From assembly GCF_024701375.2 (NCBI RefSeq), contig NZ_CP113910.1, forward strand, positions 3,534,001-3,598,000: a stretch of 64,000 nucleotides of DNA, read 5' to 3'. A program made the translations under genes and the position numbers. Shown here piece by piece: positions 39,198 through 47,585 of the stretch. Source of the DNA: Streptomyces sp. KMM 9044 (GTDB lineage: Bacteria; Actinomycetota; Actinomycetes; Streptomycetales; Streptomycetaceae). Positions within the stretch are counted from its first letter, which is position 1; each line of letters opens with the position of its first letter. Below the pieces are notes generated by a model that was given only the letters and a program-made list of their open reading frames with translations, was not told where the DNA came from and did not search any database.

Positions 39198-39227
39198 GAA
39201 ACCCCCAGGCCAGTGACCCGGGGGTTC
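39198..39227 (+). terminator. Terminator after tRNA-Gly
   Basis: AACCCCC pairs with GGGGGTT, with TTCTTTGTTG following; lies 5 bases past the CCA and also faces the end of int. Confidence 0.75.
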
Positions 39228-39273
39228 TTTGTTGTCCAGACCGGCGAACCGGTCGCGCACCATAGCCGCACCA

Positions 39274-40440
39274 TTAGCTTTCCGGTGGCTCCTCCTCGTG
39301 GTGCGCATGGTCGTCGGTGTGGTGCTTCGCACGTTCGGCGCGTACGAGGTCGTCCAGCCCGGCGGCGACCTCCCGCTGCCGCTCCTCGTCGGAGTGCTGA
39401 TAGATCAGCGCCGCCTTCTCGGAGGACTGACCGGCGCGCACCATCGTGTCCCGGAGGGTGGCGCCCGAACGGGTCGACAGGGTGTGCCCGGTGTGGCGGA
39501 GGTCGTAGAAACGGAAGCCGTCCGGGAGACCGGCGACCTCACGGGCCCGCCGCCACTTCCGCCCGAAGGTCGTACGCCGGAAGGCCGCGCCCTTCTCCCC
39601 CACGAAGACCAGCCCGTCAGGGCCCTTCTCGGCGAACCAGTCGAGGTGCCGCCTCACCTCCTTCCAGAGGAAGACCGGGAGGACCACCACGCGAGCGCCC
39701 GCCCCGGACTTGGTCGGTCCGGGGGCCCGCTTGCCGTTGGTCCGCTCCGGCTCGGCGACCCGCACGCGGATCACGAGGTTGTCGACGTCGACGTCCCGAC
39801 GGCGGAGGCCGGCCAGCTCCTCCGGCCGCATCGGACCGTAGGCGCCGAGGTAGACCATGAGCCGCCAGCGGATACCGATCGCGTCGGCGAGCGCGTCGAC
39901 CTGGGCGACGGTGGCGATGCGCCGTTCCGCCGCCGACTCCTTGCCCGCCCCCTTGATCCGGCACGGGTTGCGCGTGATCAGGCCGTCGTCGACGGCCGTT
40001 TCAAGGATGCCCTTGAGGAGGCGGTACGCCTTGGCGACGGTGGTCTTGGCCTTGGTGGCGCGGAGCCGTTCGGCGCGCCACTCACGTACGCGCGGAGCCG
40101 TGATCTCGTCCAGGTCGAGCCCGCCGAATGCCGGGAGGATGTACAGGCGCAGCAGGTGCCGGTACAGGTCCTCGGTACGGACGGCCAACTCCCGCTCCTC
40201 GACCCACTTCTCGGCGTAGACGCGGAAGTTGACGGCCCCGGCATCAGGGGCGCGCCAGTCCCCGCGGCTGAGGTCCGCCTCGACCTGGGACAGCCAGATC
40301 TCGGCGTCCTTCTTGGTCGTGAAGGTCTCGTCCGCACGGACGCGCTCACCGTCGGGCCCGAGGTACGAAGCCGTCCACCGGCCGGACCGGTACTGCCGCA
40401 CCGCACCGAAGCGCCGGCGCCTGCCCTTCTTGTTGGCCAT
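39274..40440 (-). CDS. int: Tyrosine integrase of the AICE
   Basis: 388 residues. MANKKGRRRRFGAVRQYRSGRWTASYLGPDG is the arm-binding start; a SAM-like core-binding domain follows (residues 70-165). The catalytic domain shows Arg I in GAYGPMRPEELAGLR, the DLRHTGHTLSTRSGATL His-x-x-Arg motif, and the Tyr nucleophile in AALIYQHSDEER. It integrates into the adjacent tRNA-Gly. ATG 40440 overlaps the xis stop, so int is the last gene of a rep-xis-int transcript, as in pSAM2. Confidence 0.95.
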   Translation of the reverse strand: MANKKGRRRRFGAVRQYRSGRWTASYLGPDGERVRADETFTTKKDAEIWLSQVEADLSRGDWRAPDAGAVNFRVYAEKWVEERELAVRTEDLYRHLLRLYILPAFGGLDLDEITAPRVREWRAERLRATKAKTTVAKAYRLLKGILETAVDDGLITRNPCRIKGAGKESAAERRIATVAQVDALADAIGIRWRLMVYLGAYGPMRPEELAGLRRRDVDVDNLVIRVRVAEPERTNGKRAPGPTKSGAGARVVVLPVFLWKEVRRHLDWFAEKGPDGLVFVGEKGAAFRRTTFGRKWRRAREVAGLPDGFRFYDLRHTGHTLSTRSGATLRDTMVRAGQSSEKAALIYQHSDEERQREVAAGLDDLVRAERAKHHTDDHAHHEEEPPES

Positions 40441-40649
40441 CAGGCAGCCCTCCGCAGTCCGGCGCGGCGGAGCCTCGCCGGTTCCACGGTGTGGGCGGCG
40501 AGGTAGTCGCGAACGGCGCTCTCGGGAATGCGGACGTGACGGCCGACCTTCACGTACCGGATGCGCCGCTCCTCGATGAGCCGCCGCGCGAAGCGGACGC
40601 CCGTGCCGAGGCGTTCGGCGACCTGCTCCACAGTGAGGAGTCGTTCCAT
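40440..40649 (-). CDS. xis: Excisionase, MerR-type HTH
   Basis: 69 residues: MERLLTVEQVAERLGTGVRFARRLIEERRIRYVKVGRHVRIPESAVRDYLAAHTVEPARL. This is the HTH_17/excisionase fold that bends att DNA and steers the integrase toward excision. ATG 40649 has GGAG eight bases ahead; the GTG at 40655 overlaps the rep stop (GTGA) and is the alternative start. Confidence 0.9.
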   Translation of the reverse strand: MERLLTVEQVAERLGTGVRFARRLIEERRIRYVKVGRHVRIPESAVRDYLAAHTVEPARLRRAGLRRAA

Positions 40650-40651
40650 GG

Positions 40652-42049
40652 TCACCGCTCCCCCTCGGCCCCGGCTTGGTCGCGTAGTGCTTCGCGGGCG
40701 GTCTCGCGGTTGAGCCGGATGTCCCGGGCGATGGTGGCGGCGAGGGCGGATTCACCGGGGGTGTGGCCGTGGCCGGCGTACTGCCAGTCCGCCAGGACGA
40801 GGACGGTCTCCGGCTCGCGGTCGTCCAGGCCGAGGGCCCCGGCGTCCTGTGCGGCGCGGTAGTCGGCGCGTGCCTGGCGGAGGGCGCCGAGGGTGGTGGA
40901 GTAGTGACGGGACTTCGAGGAGAAGTGACCGCGGAAGCCGAGCATGTGCGCCCAGGCCCAGAGGCGCCGGTCCGGGTACAGGCCGTCCAGGTCACGGCAC
41001 GCGGTGATCAGTCGGCGGGTGTGGTCCGGGACCCGGTGACGGTCGAGTTCGGAGAGCTCCCCGATACGGCGGTCAAGGGTGCCGGTGTTCTCCGCGGCTT
41101 TGGTGGAGTACTTGGCGACGTACGAGGCGACGGCCTGTTCGGTGATGTCGGAGCCGTCCCCGAACGCCTTCACCGGCCGGACGTCGAGCTGTGTGCCCCA
41201 ACGGAATGACCGGGCCGGCTGGTCCCCGGCGGTTGGGACCGAGACCGACGTGTAGGAGTGCGCCGCAGCCGCACGGATCGCGTCGGCGAGGACACCGACC
41301 GTGGCCCACGCGGGCGGCGGTGTTCCAGGTCCCTCCGGCCCGTCCAGCCGGATCACCGCATGGAAGTGCAGGGCACCCCGCTTCTGGAACTCGGCGACCT
41401 TGCCGTACGAGAGGCGGACGTGATCGGCGAGTTCCCGGCGGGTAAGACCACCGCGGGCGGCGAGTTCGCGGCGGAGTCGGGTGGTGAAGCGCTGCCAGAG
41501 CTGCCCGGCGTGGTTGTTGAAGAGGACCGCGCCCGCGTAGTCGTACGTCGCTGGGTCGAGGGCGGTGCCCAGTTCCGGCGCGTCGGGAGCGTGGCGGATG
41601 CCGCAGCGACAGACGCCGTGATCGGGCCGGTTGTGGACCGGGCCGAACGAGGGCGCGGTGAGGGTGGCGAAGACGCGTGGGTGATCGCGGACGGTGGCGG
41701 GGATGTCGCGGCGGTCGTCACCGGCGAGGCCGACGCGGATGAGGTGGTAGGTGTCGCCCGCGTAGGTCCAGGCGCAGGCCGGGCAACGGGAGGCGCGGCG
41801 ATTGCCGCAGGCGAGACGGAGACGCCCGCCGGGTTCATCAGCGGTGGTGTAGTAGTGCAGGGTCTCGCCGGTGGTCTTGTCCTTGTGGAGGGTCCAGCCG
41901 GTGAGGTGGATGGGGTCGGAGCAGCCGCCGGTACGGCGGATCTGGTCTTCCCATCGGGTGTAGTCGTCGGCCGAGGCCACCCGCAGCAAATCGCCGAGGA
42001 CTACCGGGTCGAGCAGAGGCTCAGGCGCGAGTGAGGCGCGATGCGCCAT
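40652..42049 (-). CDS. RepSA-like rolling-circle replication initiator
   Basis: 465 residues. Zinc-ligand-like Cys sets (CSDP, CGNRRASRCPACAWTYAG, CRCGIRH) precede the HUH nickase motif FQKRGALHFHAVIRLDGP (His-x-His binds metal) and the tyrosine motif ASYVAKYSTKAAE, the nucleophile of rolling-circle initiators. In AICEs it replicates the excised circle before transfer. The double-strand origin usually lies within or near this gene, but I could not locate it. Overlaps xis. Confidence 0.92.
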   Translation of the reverse strand: MAHRASLAPEPLLDPVVLGDLLRVASADDYTRWEDQIRRTGGCSDPIHLTGWTLHKDKTTGETLHYYTTADEPGGRLRLACGNRRASRCPACAWTYAGDTYHLIRVGLAGDDRRDIPATVRDHPRVFATLTAPSFGPVHNRPDHGVCRCGIRHAPDAPELGTALDPATYDYAGAVLFNNHAGQLWQRFTTRLRRELAARGGLTRRELADHVRLSYGKVAEFQKRGALHFHAVIRLDGPEGPGTPPPAWATVGVLADAIRAAAAHSYTSVSVPTAGDQPARSFRWGTQLDVRPVKAFGDGSDITEQAVASYVAKYSTKAAENTGTLDRRIGELSELDRHRVPDHTRRLITACRDLDGLYPDRRLWAWAHMLGFRGHFSSKSRHYSTTLGALRQARADYRAAQDAGALGLDDREPETVLVLADWQYAGHGHTPGESALAATIARDIRLNRETAREALRDQAGAEGER

Positions 42050-42138
42050 GCTGGGTGCTTCCTTCCGGTTGAGAGATCGGACAGGGACGGCTCCCGGGCG
42101 GCGGATGCTTGGCGGTATCGAGGCCGCCCGGGGGCCGG

Positions 42139-42459
42139 TCAGCGACGCTTGGCGTCGGCGTGGACGAGCGAGCGGATCACCAGGGCGCAGACGGCGACCG
42201 AGGCACCCGTGATGGCGACCGCGAGGAGCATGGAGACCAGGACGACGCCGACGACCAGGACGACGGCCGTGCCGCCGCCGACGAGGGCGAGGGCGGTGCC
42301 GGAGGTGAGCTGCACCGTGGGCCGGGACGGAACCGGGGCCGGGGCGACGGGGGCCGGCGGGGACGGGGTTCCCGGGATGATCGTGGTCGGCTCGACGACG
42401 TCAGGCGGGATGACCCGGCTGGTGGGCTGGGGCATGGTCGGGAGCTTGGGCCGGAACAT
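42139..42459 (-). CDS. AICE spread-type membrane protein (SpdB-like)
   Basis: 106 residues. A Pro-rich head (MFRPKLPTMPQPTSRVIPPDVVEPTTIIPGTPSPPAPVAPAP) is followed by two adjacent membrane helices (TALALVGGGTAVVLVVGVVLVSMLLAVAITGASVAVCALVI) and a short basic tail. Spread proteins of this layout help plasmid DNA move between hyphal compartments. AAGGAG precedes the ATG. Confidence 0.72.
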   Translation of the reverse strand: MFRPKLPTMPQPTSRVIPPDVVEPTTIIPGTPSPPAPVAPAPVPSRPTVQLTSGTALALVGGGTAVVLVVGVVLVSMLLAVAITGASVAVCALVIRSLVHADAKRR

Positions 42460-42471
42460 GAGCGGATCTCC

Positions 42472-42627
42472 TTACTTGACGGCGGTGCCGATGACCGGGG
42501 CAAGCACGCTGTCGGCGAGGAGGAAGCCGCCGAGGAGGAGCACGGCGATCAGCCACCAGGGCGGGCGGACGAGTTTGACGCCGAGCCAGCCGACGACGAT
42601 CAGGGCGAGCCAGAGTGGGACGTCCAT
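42472..42627 (-). CDS. Very small AICE membrane protein
   Basis: 51 residues: MDVPLWLALIVVGWLGVKLV, RPPWWLIAVLLLGGFLLADSVLAPVIGTAVK. Two hydrophobic helices around a KLVRPPWW turn. GGAGG precedes the ATG. It lies between two other transfer-region genes in the same direction, so it is probably a SpdA/B-like partner. Confidence 0.68.
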   Translation of the reverse strand: MDVPLWLALIVVGWLGVKLVRPPWWLIAVLLLGGFLLADSVLAPVIGTAVK

Positions 42628-42639
42628 GACGGTGGCCTC

Positions 42640-42831
42640 CTAGCGGACGCGGCAGCGGTGGGTACGGGCGGCGAGCTGGGCAGCAGACTGGGTGGAGTAG
42701 TCGGCGGACCAGCCGCAGTTGTCGTTGCCGCACACGGCGGCGTGCTTGGTGGTGCCGTTGCGGTCGCGGTGGGTGCCGATCTGCACGGGGCCGATCCGCA
42801 TCACGGAGTGGAAGAAGTCGCGGGCGGGCAT
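42640..42831 (-). CDS. AICE mobile-element transfer protein (SpdB1-like)
   Basis: 63 residues, MPARDFFHSVMRIGPVQIGTHRDRNGTTKHAAVCGNDNCGWSADYSTQSAAQLAARTHRCRVR. The CGNDNCGW pair with a later His-x-Cys may form a small zinc site. Proteins of this sequence type occur beside spd genes on most Streptomyces AICEs. GGAG lies 8 bases before the ATG, and the gene starts a base after the upstream stop. Confidence 0.75.
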   Translation of the reverse strand: MPARDFFHSVMRIGPVQIGTHRDRNGTTKHAAVCGNDNCGWSADYSTQSAAQLAARTHRCRVR

Positions 42832-42832
42832 G

Positions 42833-43027
42833 TCAGTCGGTCTCCGTTCGGGTCAGGGTCGGGTCGGGGAAGGAGGCGCGGATACCAACGGCGGTGGCCG
42901 GGTCGGCGGTGCGGTGGGCGGCTTCCTCGTCGAGCAGGTGGGCGAGGTAGGGCTGCTTGGCGGCGACCATTTCGCGGGCGGCGTCGAGGTGGTCAGCGGC
43001 GGTCAGGTCCGCCGGGTCATGGGTCAT
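42833..43027 (-). CDS. Small AICE protein of unknown function
   Basis: 64 residues, soluble, mostly helical and acidic: MTHDPADLTAADHLDAAREMVAAKQPYLAHLLDEEAAHRTADPATAVGIRAS. No motif known to me. It sits between the DUF2637 gene and the transfer protein, on the same strand and with near contact at both ends, so it is part of the transfer operon. Confidence 0.68.
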   Translation of the reverse strand: MTHDPADLTAADHLDAAREMVAAKQPYLAHLLDEEAAHRTADPATAVGIRASFPDPTLTRTETD

Positions 43028-43047
43028 CAGCTGTCCTCTCTTCCTGG

Positions 43048-43710
43048 TCAGGTGAGCTGGGCGGTGATGGCGTCGGCCATGTGCGGCGGGACGCCGAGGC
43101 GTGCACGCAGGGTGTCGGCGTCGATGGGTGCGCCGGTCCGTTCTTCGTGGGCGGCGGCGACCTTGCGTGCGTGGTAGACCAGCGCGGCCGGGACGGCAAC
43201 GGCCGGCGGCGGAGCGGAGTGCACGGCCGGGAGGGTCGGGGCAGCGTCGGCGGAGTCGACCGGGGCCGGTTCCGGCTCAGCGGCGGGGGCCGGTTCGGGC
43301 TCCACCTCGACTACAGGATCCGGGGCCGGCGAAACCGGGGTGTGCCCCGCGGATGAGTGGGCGAGGAGAGTGCCGCCCATGAAGGCCAGCGCGGGCCAAG
43401 CGGCGACGAGGATGCGCAGCCAGGCCGGGACGTCGTCCAGGTCGAGGAGTCCGGCGGTGGCGACGTTGGCCCCGAGCGAGGCGACCAGCGCGATCAGAAA
43501 CCAGCACCAGGCCAGCCGGGACGGCCCGTCTGTACGCAGCCGACGCCAGGCGGCGACGAGGAGCAGGTCCACGGAGACCGGATAGGCCCAGGCCTTCCAG
43601 CCGTCCTGTCCAGCGGCGGCGGCGAGGTCGTGCAGGTGGGCGAAGGACAGTGCCCCGGCGATGACGGCCTGAACAAGCACGGCGTCCACGCGGAGGGCGG
43701 GACGGGTCAT
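43048..43710 (-). CDS. DUF2637 membrane protein (SpdB2-like)
   Basis: 220 residues. Four membrane helices (residues 10-115) with the DUF2637 text ALSFAHLHDLAAAAGQDGWKAWAYPVSVDLLLVAAWRRLR and SLGANVATAGLLDL, then an Ala/Pro/Glu-rich linker and a C-terminal helix-turn-helix-like segment (HEERTGAPIDADTLRARLGVPPHMADAITAQL). In AICEs and conjugative plasmids this family works with Tra in intramycelial spread. Confidence 0.88.
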   Translation of the reverse strand: MTRPALRVDAVLVQAVIAGALSFAHLHDLAAAAGQDGWKAWAYPVSVDLLLVAAWRRLRTDGPSRLAWCWFLIALVASLGANVATAGLLDLDDVPAWLRILVAAWPALAFMGGTLLAHSSAGHTPVSPAPDPVVEVEPEPAPAAEPEPAPVDSADAAPTLPAVHSAPPPAVAVPAALVYHARKVAAAHEERTGAPIDADTLRARLGVPPHMADAITAQLT

Positions 43711-43792
43711 GACGGCTCCTCCTGTAATCGGGCATGGCGGGGGTAGGGACCCGGCCGCGAAGGGCGGTCGCGCCGACCGTGGGGTGTGGGAG

Positions 43793-45145
43793 TCAGGCTG
43801 TGGCGGGTGCTGTCTTGGACAGCGGCTTCCGGGCCGAGGGCAACGGGGCGACCGAGGGCCGGAACGCGGCCAGGGCAGGAAGATCCGGGGTGCGGTCGGC
43901 GTACCTGTTGCAGGTGTTCACGGCGTGCCGTAGCGAGATGTGCGGGGCGCGGATGCGGTGCCAGCCTCCGGTGGAGTCCCCGGCGACGGCGAGCCCGCGC
44001 GTCTCGGCGGGAATCTGGATCGCGGCGAGGACGGCATCCGGGGCGATGTCGCCGAAGGCCATGTTCGCCGAGGTTTCGTCGTTGACCCGGTGGGCGGTGC
44101 GGCCGGTGAGCTGGGCGCGGAGCATGGTGATGCCCTTGCCGAGTTCGGAGCCGAAGCGCTGCCCGCAGATCTCCAGGTAGATGCCGGCCGCGCGGCCGAG
44201 CTGGGCGAGGCGGACCAGGGCGGTGATGATCCGGTCCCGCCGCTTCTCCTCTTCCTTGCTCGCGTACAGGGCGAGTTCGGCGACCTCGTCGACCAGGACC
44301 ACGACCGGCACCGGCCGCAGGTCTTCGGGCAGGTCCCAGATGTCGGCGGCGATCTCCGCATCCGGCACGGCGACGCTGACACGCTGCTCGGCCCGGATGA
44401 GCTGATATACCTCCTCCATGTGGGACACCAGCGCTTCCAGGAGCTTCAGCGCGGTGTCGGGGTTGTCGGCGAGCGCGGAGAACCGGCGCGCCAGCGGGAA
44501 CAGTTCGACTCCCCGCTTGCAGTCGATGCCGACCAGGGCGACGTGCTGTGAGGCCAGTCCGGCGACGAGGTTGCGCTGATAGACAGACTTGCCGGACTCC
44601 GTCGCGCCGAGCGTCAGACCGTGCGGCACGGCACGGTAGTCGCGGTAATGGACCGAACCGTCCTCCCGCAGCGCAACCGGCACCCGCATCGGGCGAGCGT
44701 CGGTCTTGGCGGGCATCTGCACCCGCTTGAGCACGTCGTAGCCGGTCATCCGGATCTCGACCACTCCCGAGCGCAGCTCACGGGAGGTCACGCCGTACAT
44801 TCCGAAGGAGTGGCGCAGCCGGTCCGAGGCGGCGGCGACGTCGAACGCATCCTGTCCGGGCCGGAGTTTGAGCCACAGGACCAGTCCGGTACAGGTGGGA
44901 CGCAGCCGCAGGATGCGCGGTGCGCGGGACTCCGGAGCCGGGCGGTTGGTCATCCGGGCCAGTGTCAGACGCAAGCGCGAGGGCGGGACCGTCAGGCCGC
45001 AGGCGTCCATGACCGAGCCGTACCGGACCAGGACCCGAAGAACCGCGAGGGTGACCCCGAAGGACAGCCAGTACCAGGCGGGGCGTCGCCACCGCAGGAG
45101 ACCCGCAGCGGCGACGACCAGCAGTAAGACCGTGGGCCACGTCAT
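43793..45145 (-). CDS. FtsK/SpoIIIE-type DNA transfer ATPase (TraSA-like)
   Basis: 450 residues. Two N-terminal membrane helices (TWPTVLLLVVAAAGLLRW, YWLSFGVTLAVLRVLV), then the motor with Walker A LTLGATESGKSVYQRN (about residue 180) and Walker B VPVVVLVDEVAEL. The C-terminal domain would read transfer-locus repeats. A single such protein pumps double-stranded DNA through the septum in Streptomyces conjugation. Starts 3 bases after the 45149 gene; the KorSA-type operators at 45541-45592 should control both. Confidence 0.93.
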   Translation of the reverse strand: MTWPTVLLLVVAAAGLLRWRRPAWYWLSFGVTLAVLRVLVRYGSVMDACGLTVPPSRLRLTLARMTNRPAPESRAPRILRLRPTCTGLVLWLKLRPGQDAFDVAAASDRLRHSFGMYGVTSRELRSGVVEIRMTGYDVLKRVQMPAKTDARPMRVPVALREDGSVHYRDYRAVPHGLTLGATESGKSVYQRNLVAGLASQHVALVGIDCKRGVELFPLARRFSALADNPDTALKLLEALVSHMEEVYQLIRAEQRVSVAVPDAEIAADIWDLPEDLRPVPVVVLVDEVAELALYASKEEEKRRDRIITALVRLAQLGRAAGIYLEICGQRFGSELGKGITMLRAQLTGRTAHRVNDETSANMAFGDIAPDAVLAAIQIPAETRGLAVAGDSTGGWHRIRAPHISLRHAVNTCNRYADRTPDLPALAAFRPSVAPLPSARKPLSKTAPATA

Positions 45146-45148
45146 GGC

Positions 45149-45505
45149 TCAGGCCGCCTTCGAGGCCGAGTCGACGTCGACCAGCGAGGTGACGGCGACC
45201 GCGCGGAAGGCGATCCCGTGCCGCTTCTGGCCGTTGAACTCGTTCTCCCACGGCCGGGCGACCAGGTCGGTGAGCGCGACCGGGGTGCCCATGGTCAGCT
45301 CACCGGAGAAACCGGTCTCCGGGACGGTGATGGACAGGATCTCCACCTCGTCGTTGGCCGCGAACATCACGTCGACCGTCATCAGCTTGACGCCGGTCTC
45401 CATGTCAGTGGCGATCTCACCGGTACGGCGGTCACGGACCTTGGGCTGCGGGGCCTTGGCGACCATTACGGTGGCACCGGCCGTCTCCACGGGAATCTGA
45501 CGCAC
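45149..45505 (-). CDS. Conserved AICE regulatory-type protein (SCO3933-like)
   Basis: 118 residues, no membrane segment: MRQIPVETAGATVMVAKAPQPKVRDRRTGEIATDMETGVKLMTVDVMFAANDEVEILSITVPETGFSGELTMGTPVALTDLVARPWENEF... A beta-rich fold like a single-strand-binding or OB domain is plausible. Always next to tra in pSAM2-type elements; function unproven. First gene of the transfer operon, 36 bases after the nearer operator. Confidence 0.75.
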   Translation of the reverse strand: MRQIPVETAGATVMVAKAPQPKVRDRRTGEIATDMETGVKLMTVDVMFAANDEVEILSITVPETGFSGELTMGTPVALTDLVARPWENEFNGQKRHGIAFRAVAVTSLVDVDSASKAA

Positions 45506-45540
45506 AGCAGATCACTCCTCTATAGATGCTGAACTCCTCC

Positions 45541-45592
45541 ACTCATGTACATGAGTGATGGGAAGAAGAGTGCCCGACTCCTGTACATGAGT
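45541..45592 (-). promoter_or_regulatory. Two KorSA-type operators before the transfer operon
   Basis: ACTCATGTACATGAGT (45541-45556) is a perfect 16-bp palindrome; ACTCCTGTACATGAGT (45577-45592) has one change. Centre spacing is 36 bp. The same sequence recurs at the korSA/NUDIX promoter, so the GntR protein coded at 45645 is the likely ligand. Confidence 0.85.
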
Positions 45593-45644
45593 CAACCCGT
45601 CGCGGCTACGAAGTCACGACGGGTTGCGAGGAGTTGAGGGCGCG

Positions 45645-46424
45645 TCAGTCGGCCGCGGGGATCCGGTACTCGAAAACGAACTGGTCAGCGGCCATCAACG
45701 TGTCACAGACCTCCACCACGAGCCCCGCAGTCGTACGAGCCTCACGGACCAGGTGAACCACCGGCGCACCAGGACTGAGCGCCAGCTCGGACGCCTCCAC
45801 CTTCGAGGCCGACCGAGCTTGCAGCGTCTCGACGAATTCGGCGAACTCATGGCCGTGGTCTTCAAGTCGGGCGTAGATGCCACCGCCGCCGGGGTTCTCG
45901 GCGAACAGTTCCGGGATCTCCTTGACGACGTCCCACGGGAGGTACGAGGAAGCGGTCTCGACCGGGGTGCCGTTGCGGAAGTAGAGACGCCGGCGCGCGA
46001 GCACCTGAGCACCGGCGGGAACGCCGAACCGCCGGGCAACGTCTTCGGGAGCCTCCATGGGCCCGATGTAGAGAACGCTCACCTTGGCGGTGGCACCGGA
46101 CTGCGCCGACTCGGCGAGGTACGCAGCCTTGCCACCCTGCCGAAGCGACCGCCGGAAGCGATCCGAGGAGCGGTGCCGCACCGGGGGCCGGTCCTTCACG
46201 ATGGAGCCCTTGCCGTGCCGAGTCTCGACAAGCCCGCTCGCCCGCACCTCGACCATGGCCTTGCGGATCGTGCCGCCCGAGACGCCGTAGCGCTCCACCA
46301 ACTCTGACTCACTCGGCACCATGTCACCGGGCTTGAGCACACCGGCCCGGATCTGCCGCACGATCTCATCGGCGATCTGCACATACCGAGGCCCCGACCT
46401 GCCCCCCTCTACCGCAGTTCCCAT
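45645..46424 (-). CDS. GntR-family repressor, UTRA domain (KorSA-like)
   Basis: 259 residues. Winged HTH (PRYVQIADEIVRQIRAGVLKPGDMVPSESELVERYGVSGGTIRKAMVEVRASGLVETRHGKGSIV), then a UTRA effector domain (ARRRLYFRNGTPVETASSYLPWDVV, VREARTTAGLVVEVCDTLMAADQF). In pSAM2, KorSA represses pra and itself and so blocks transfer. Divergent from the NUDIX gene over an operator at 46445. Confidence 0.9.
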   Translation of the reverse strand: MGTAVEGGRSGPRYVQIADEIVRQIRAGVLKPGDMVPSESELVERYGVSGGTIRKAMVEVRASGLVETRHGKGSIVKDRPPVRHRSSDRFRRSLRQGGKAAYLAESAQSGATAKVSVLYIGPMEAPEDVARRFGVPAGAQVLARRRLYFRNGTPVETASSYLPWDVVKEIPELFAENPGGGGIYARLEDHGHEFAEFVETLQARSASKVEASELALSPGAPVVHLVREARTTAGLVVEVCDTLMAADQFVFEYRIPAAD

Positions 46425-46444
46425 AGCCGCTCCCCGCCTCCTAT

Positions 46445-46460
46445 GCTCCTGTACATGAGT
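46445..46460. promoter_or_regulatory. Third KorSA-type operator, between korSA-like and NUDIX genes
   Basis: GCTCCTGTACATGAGT matches the two copies at 45541-45592. It covers the NUDIX ATG (46455), so bound repressor would block that promoter and probably the divergent korSA-like one too. Confidence 0.85.
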
Positions 46461-46907
46461 CAATCACAGGAAGCAACACCCTCCCCCCTGCACTCCGTGT
46501 CCGTGGCCGGAGTCGTGGTGCGCGAGGACGGGCGTCTCCTGGCGATCCGCCGAGCCGACAACGGCACCTGGGAGCTCCCCGGCGGAGTACTCGAACTCAA
46601 TGAGACCCCCGAGGCCGGCGTAGCCCGCGAAGTCCTGGAGGAGACCGGCATCCACATTGAGGTGGACGAACTCACCGGCGTCTACAAGAACACGGCCCGG
46701 GGCATCGTCGCCCTGGTCTTCCGCTGCAAGCCCTCCGGCGGCACGGAGCGCACCTCTGACGAGTCGACAGCCGTCTCCTGGCTCACCCCCGACGAGGTCA
46801 GCGAGCGCATGGCCGAGGTCTACGCGATCAGACTCTTGGATGCCTTGGACGACAACGGCCCCCACGTACGAAGCCACGACGGCAAGCAGCTCATCCCAGC
46901 GGGATAA
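46455..46907 (+). CDS. NUDIX hydrolase (Pif-like)
   Basis: 150 residues. Nudix box GGVLELNETPEAGVAREVLEETGI is complete. In pSAM2 the NUDIX protein Pif prevents redundant transfer between cells that already carry the element; the same position beside korSA suggests the same role here. The ATG lies inside the operator with no Shine-Dalgarno, so a leaderless transcript is likely; ATG 46443 is the alternative. Confidence 0.88.
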   Translation: MSQSQEATPSPLHSVSVAGVVVREDGRLLAIRRADNGTWELPGGVLELNETPEAGVAREVLEETGIHIEVDELTGVYKNTARGIVALVFRCKPSGGTERTSDESTAVSWLTPDEVSERMAEVYAIRLLDALDDNGPHVRSHDGKQLIPAG

Positions 46908-46927
46908 GACTTTCCCTACTTCATCAA

Positions 46928-46946
46928 GCCCGCGCACGGCGCGGGC
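46928..46946 (+). terminator. Terminator after the NUDIX gene
   Basis: GCCCGCGC and GCGCGGGC with a three-base loop, 21 bases past the stop. Confidence 0.7.
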
Positions 46947-47092
46947 GCGCGCCGCCTCTGCGGCGCGGCCCGCCTCCTGTCTGCGCCCCGGCTGGCCACG
47001 CCCGGCGGCGCGCTCGGCGGCTGCGGGCATGAAGAGGGGAGACACCCTCTCTGGCTGGGGCGGCCGGCTCCACGGCTTTACGCAGCCACTCT

Positions 47093-47195
47093 GGGGCGAG
47101 CCTCTAAGATCTTGGCCCCAACGTCGTGCTTTAACGGGCAGGTCCACAGACTGCCCGACGCGCCGGAAGCTTACGGGGCCAAGATCACTCGCCCC
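47093..47195. other. Long nested inverted repeat, possible replication origin
   Basis: In the gene-free stretch 46908-47326. Three sets of arms nest around one centre: GGGGCGAG/CTCGCCCC (outer), GATCTTGGCCCC/GGGGCCAAGATC (47108-47119 and 47175-47186) and GGGCAG/CTGCCC (inner). Folded, it is a long imperfect hairpin of the kind used as a single-strand or double-strand origin by rolling-circle replicons. The rest of the stretch is GC-rich and shows no gene. Confidence 0.55.
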
Positions 47196-47326
47196 AAAGC
47201 AGCTCCAGCCCAAAGCCGCTCCACCGACCTGCGATTGACCCCAAAAGCTGCGCCAGAGACCCCGATGATGTACTTAGAGAGCAAGATCACAGCAGCGATC
47301 TCGACACCTCATCACGAATAGGGGTT

Positions 47327-47585
47327 ATGCGAAATATGCCCAAATCGAGACAAAGAGGAAAAATCTTCCCGATCGTAGAGATTTACGGACATCCCCACGA
47401 TTCGAACACCCCTCAGGCCCAGAAAGCTCGTGAAGACTCACTCTGCCCTTTCGCCGGCGGCCCTTGCGAGAAAAAGCAGCAGTATGACATGGGTTACTGC
47501 TCTGTTACCTACCAGGCAAATTGGGACGATCGGCAACATCCTTATGCCGTATGTGATCACAGGCTAGATGGCATGCCTACAGAGT
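47327..47585 (+). pseudogene. NotI-like restriction endonuclease, 5' piece
   Basis: 86 codons resembling the N-terminus of NotI-family enzymes: IFPIVEIYGHPHDSNTPQAQ and the four-cysteine iron site CPFAGGPCEKKQ...GYCSV...YAVCDHRLDG. The frame hits TGA in the first IS5-type insertion. Start ATG 47327 or, more likely by family length, 47336; an AGGGG lies just upstream. Composition is AT-richer than the AICE core genes. Confidence 0.8.
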
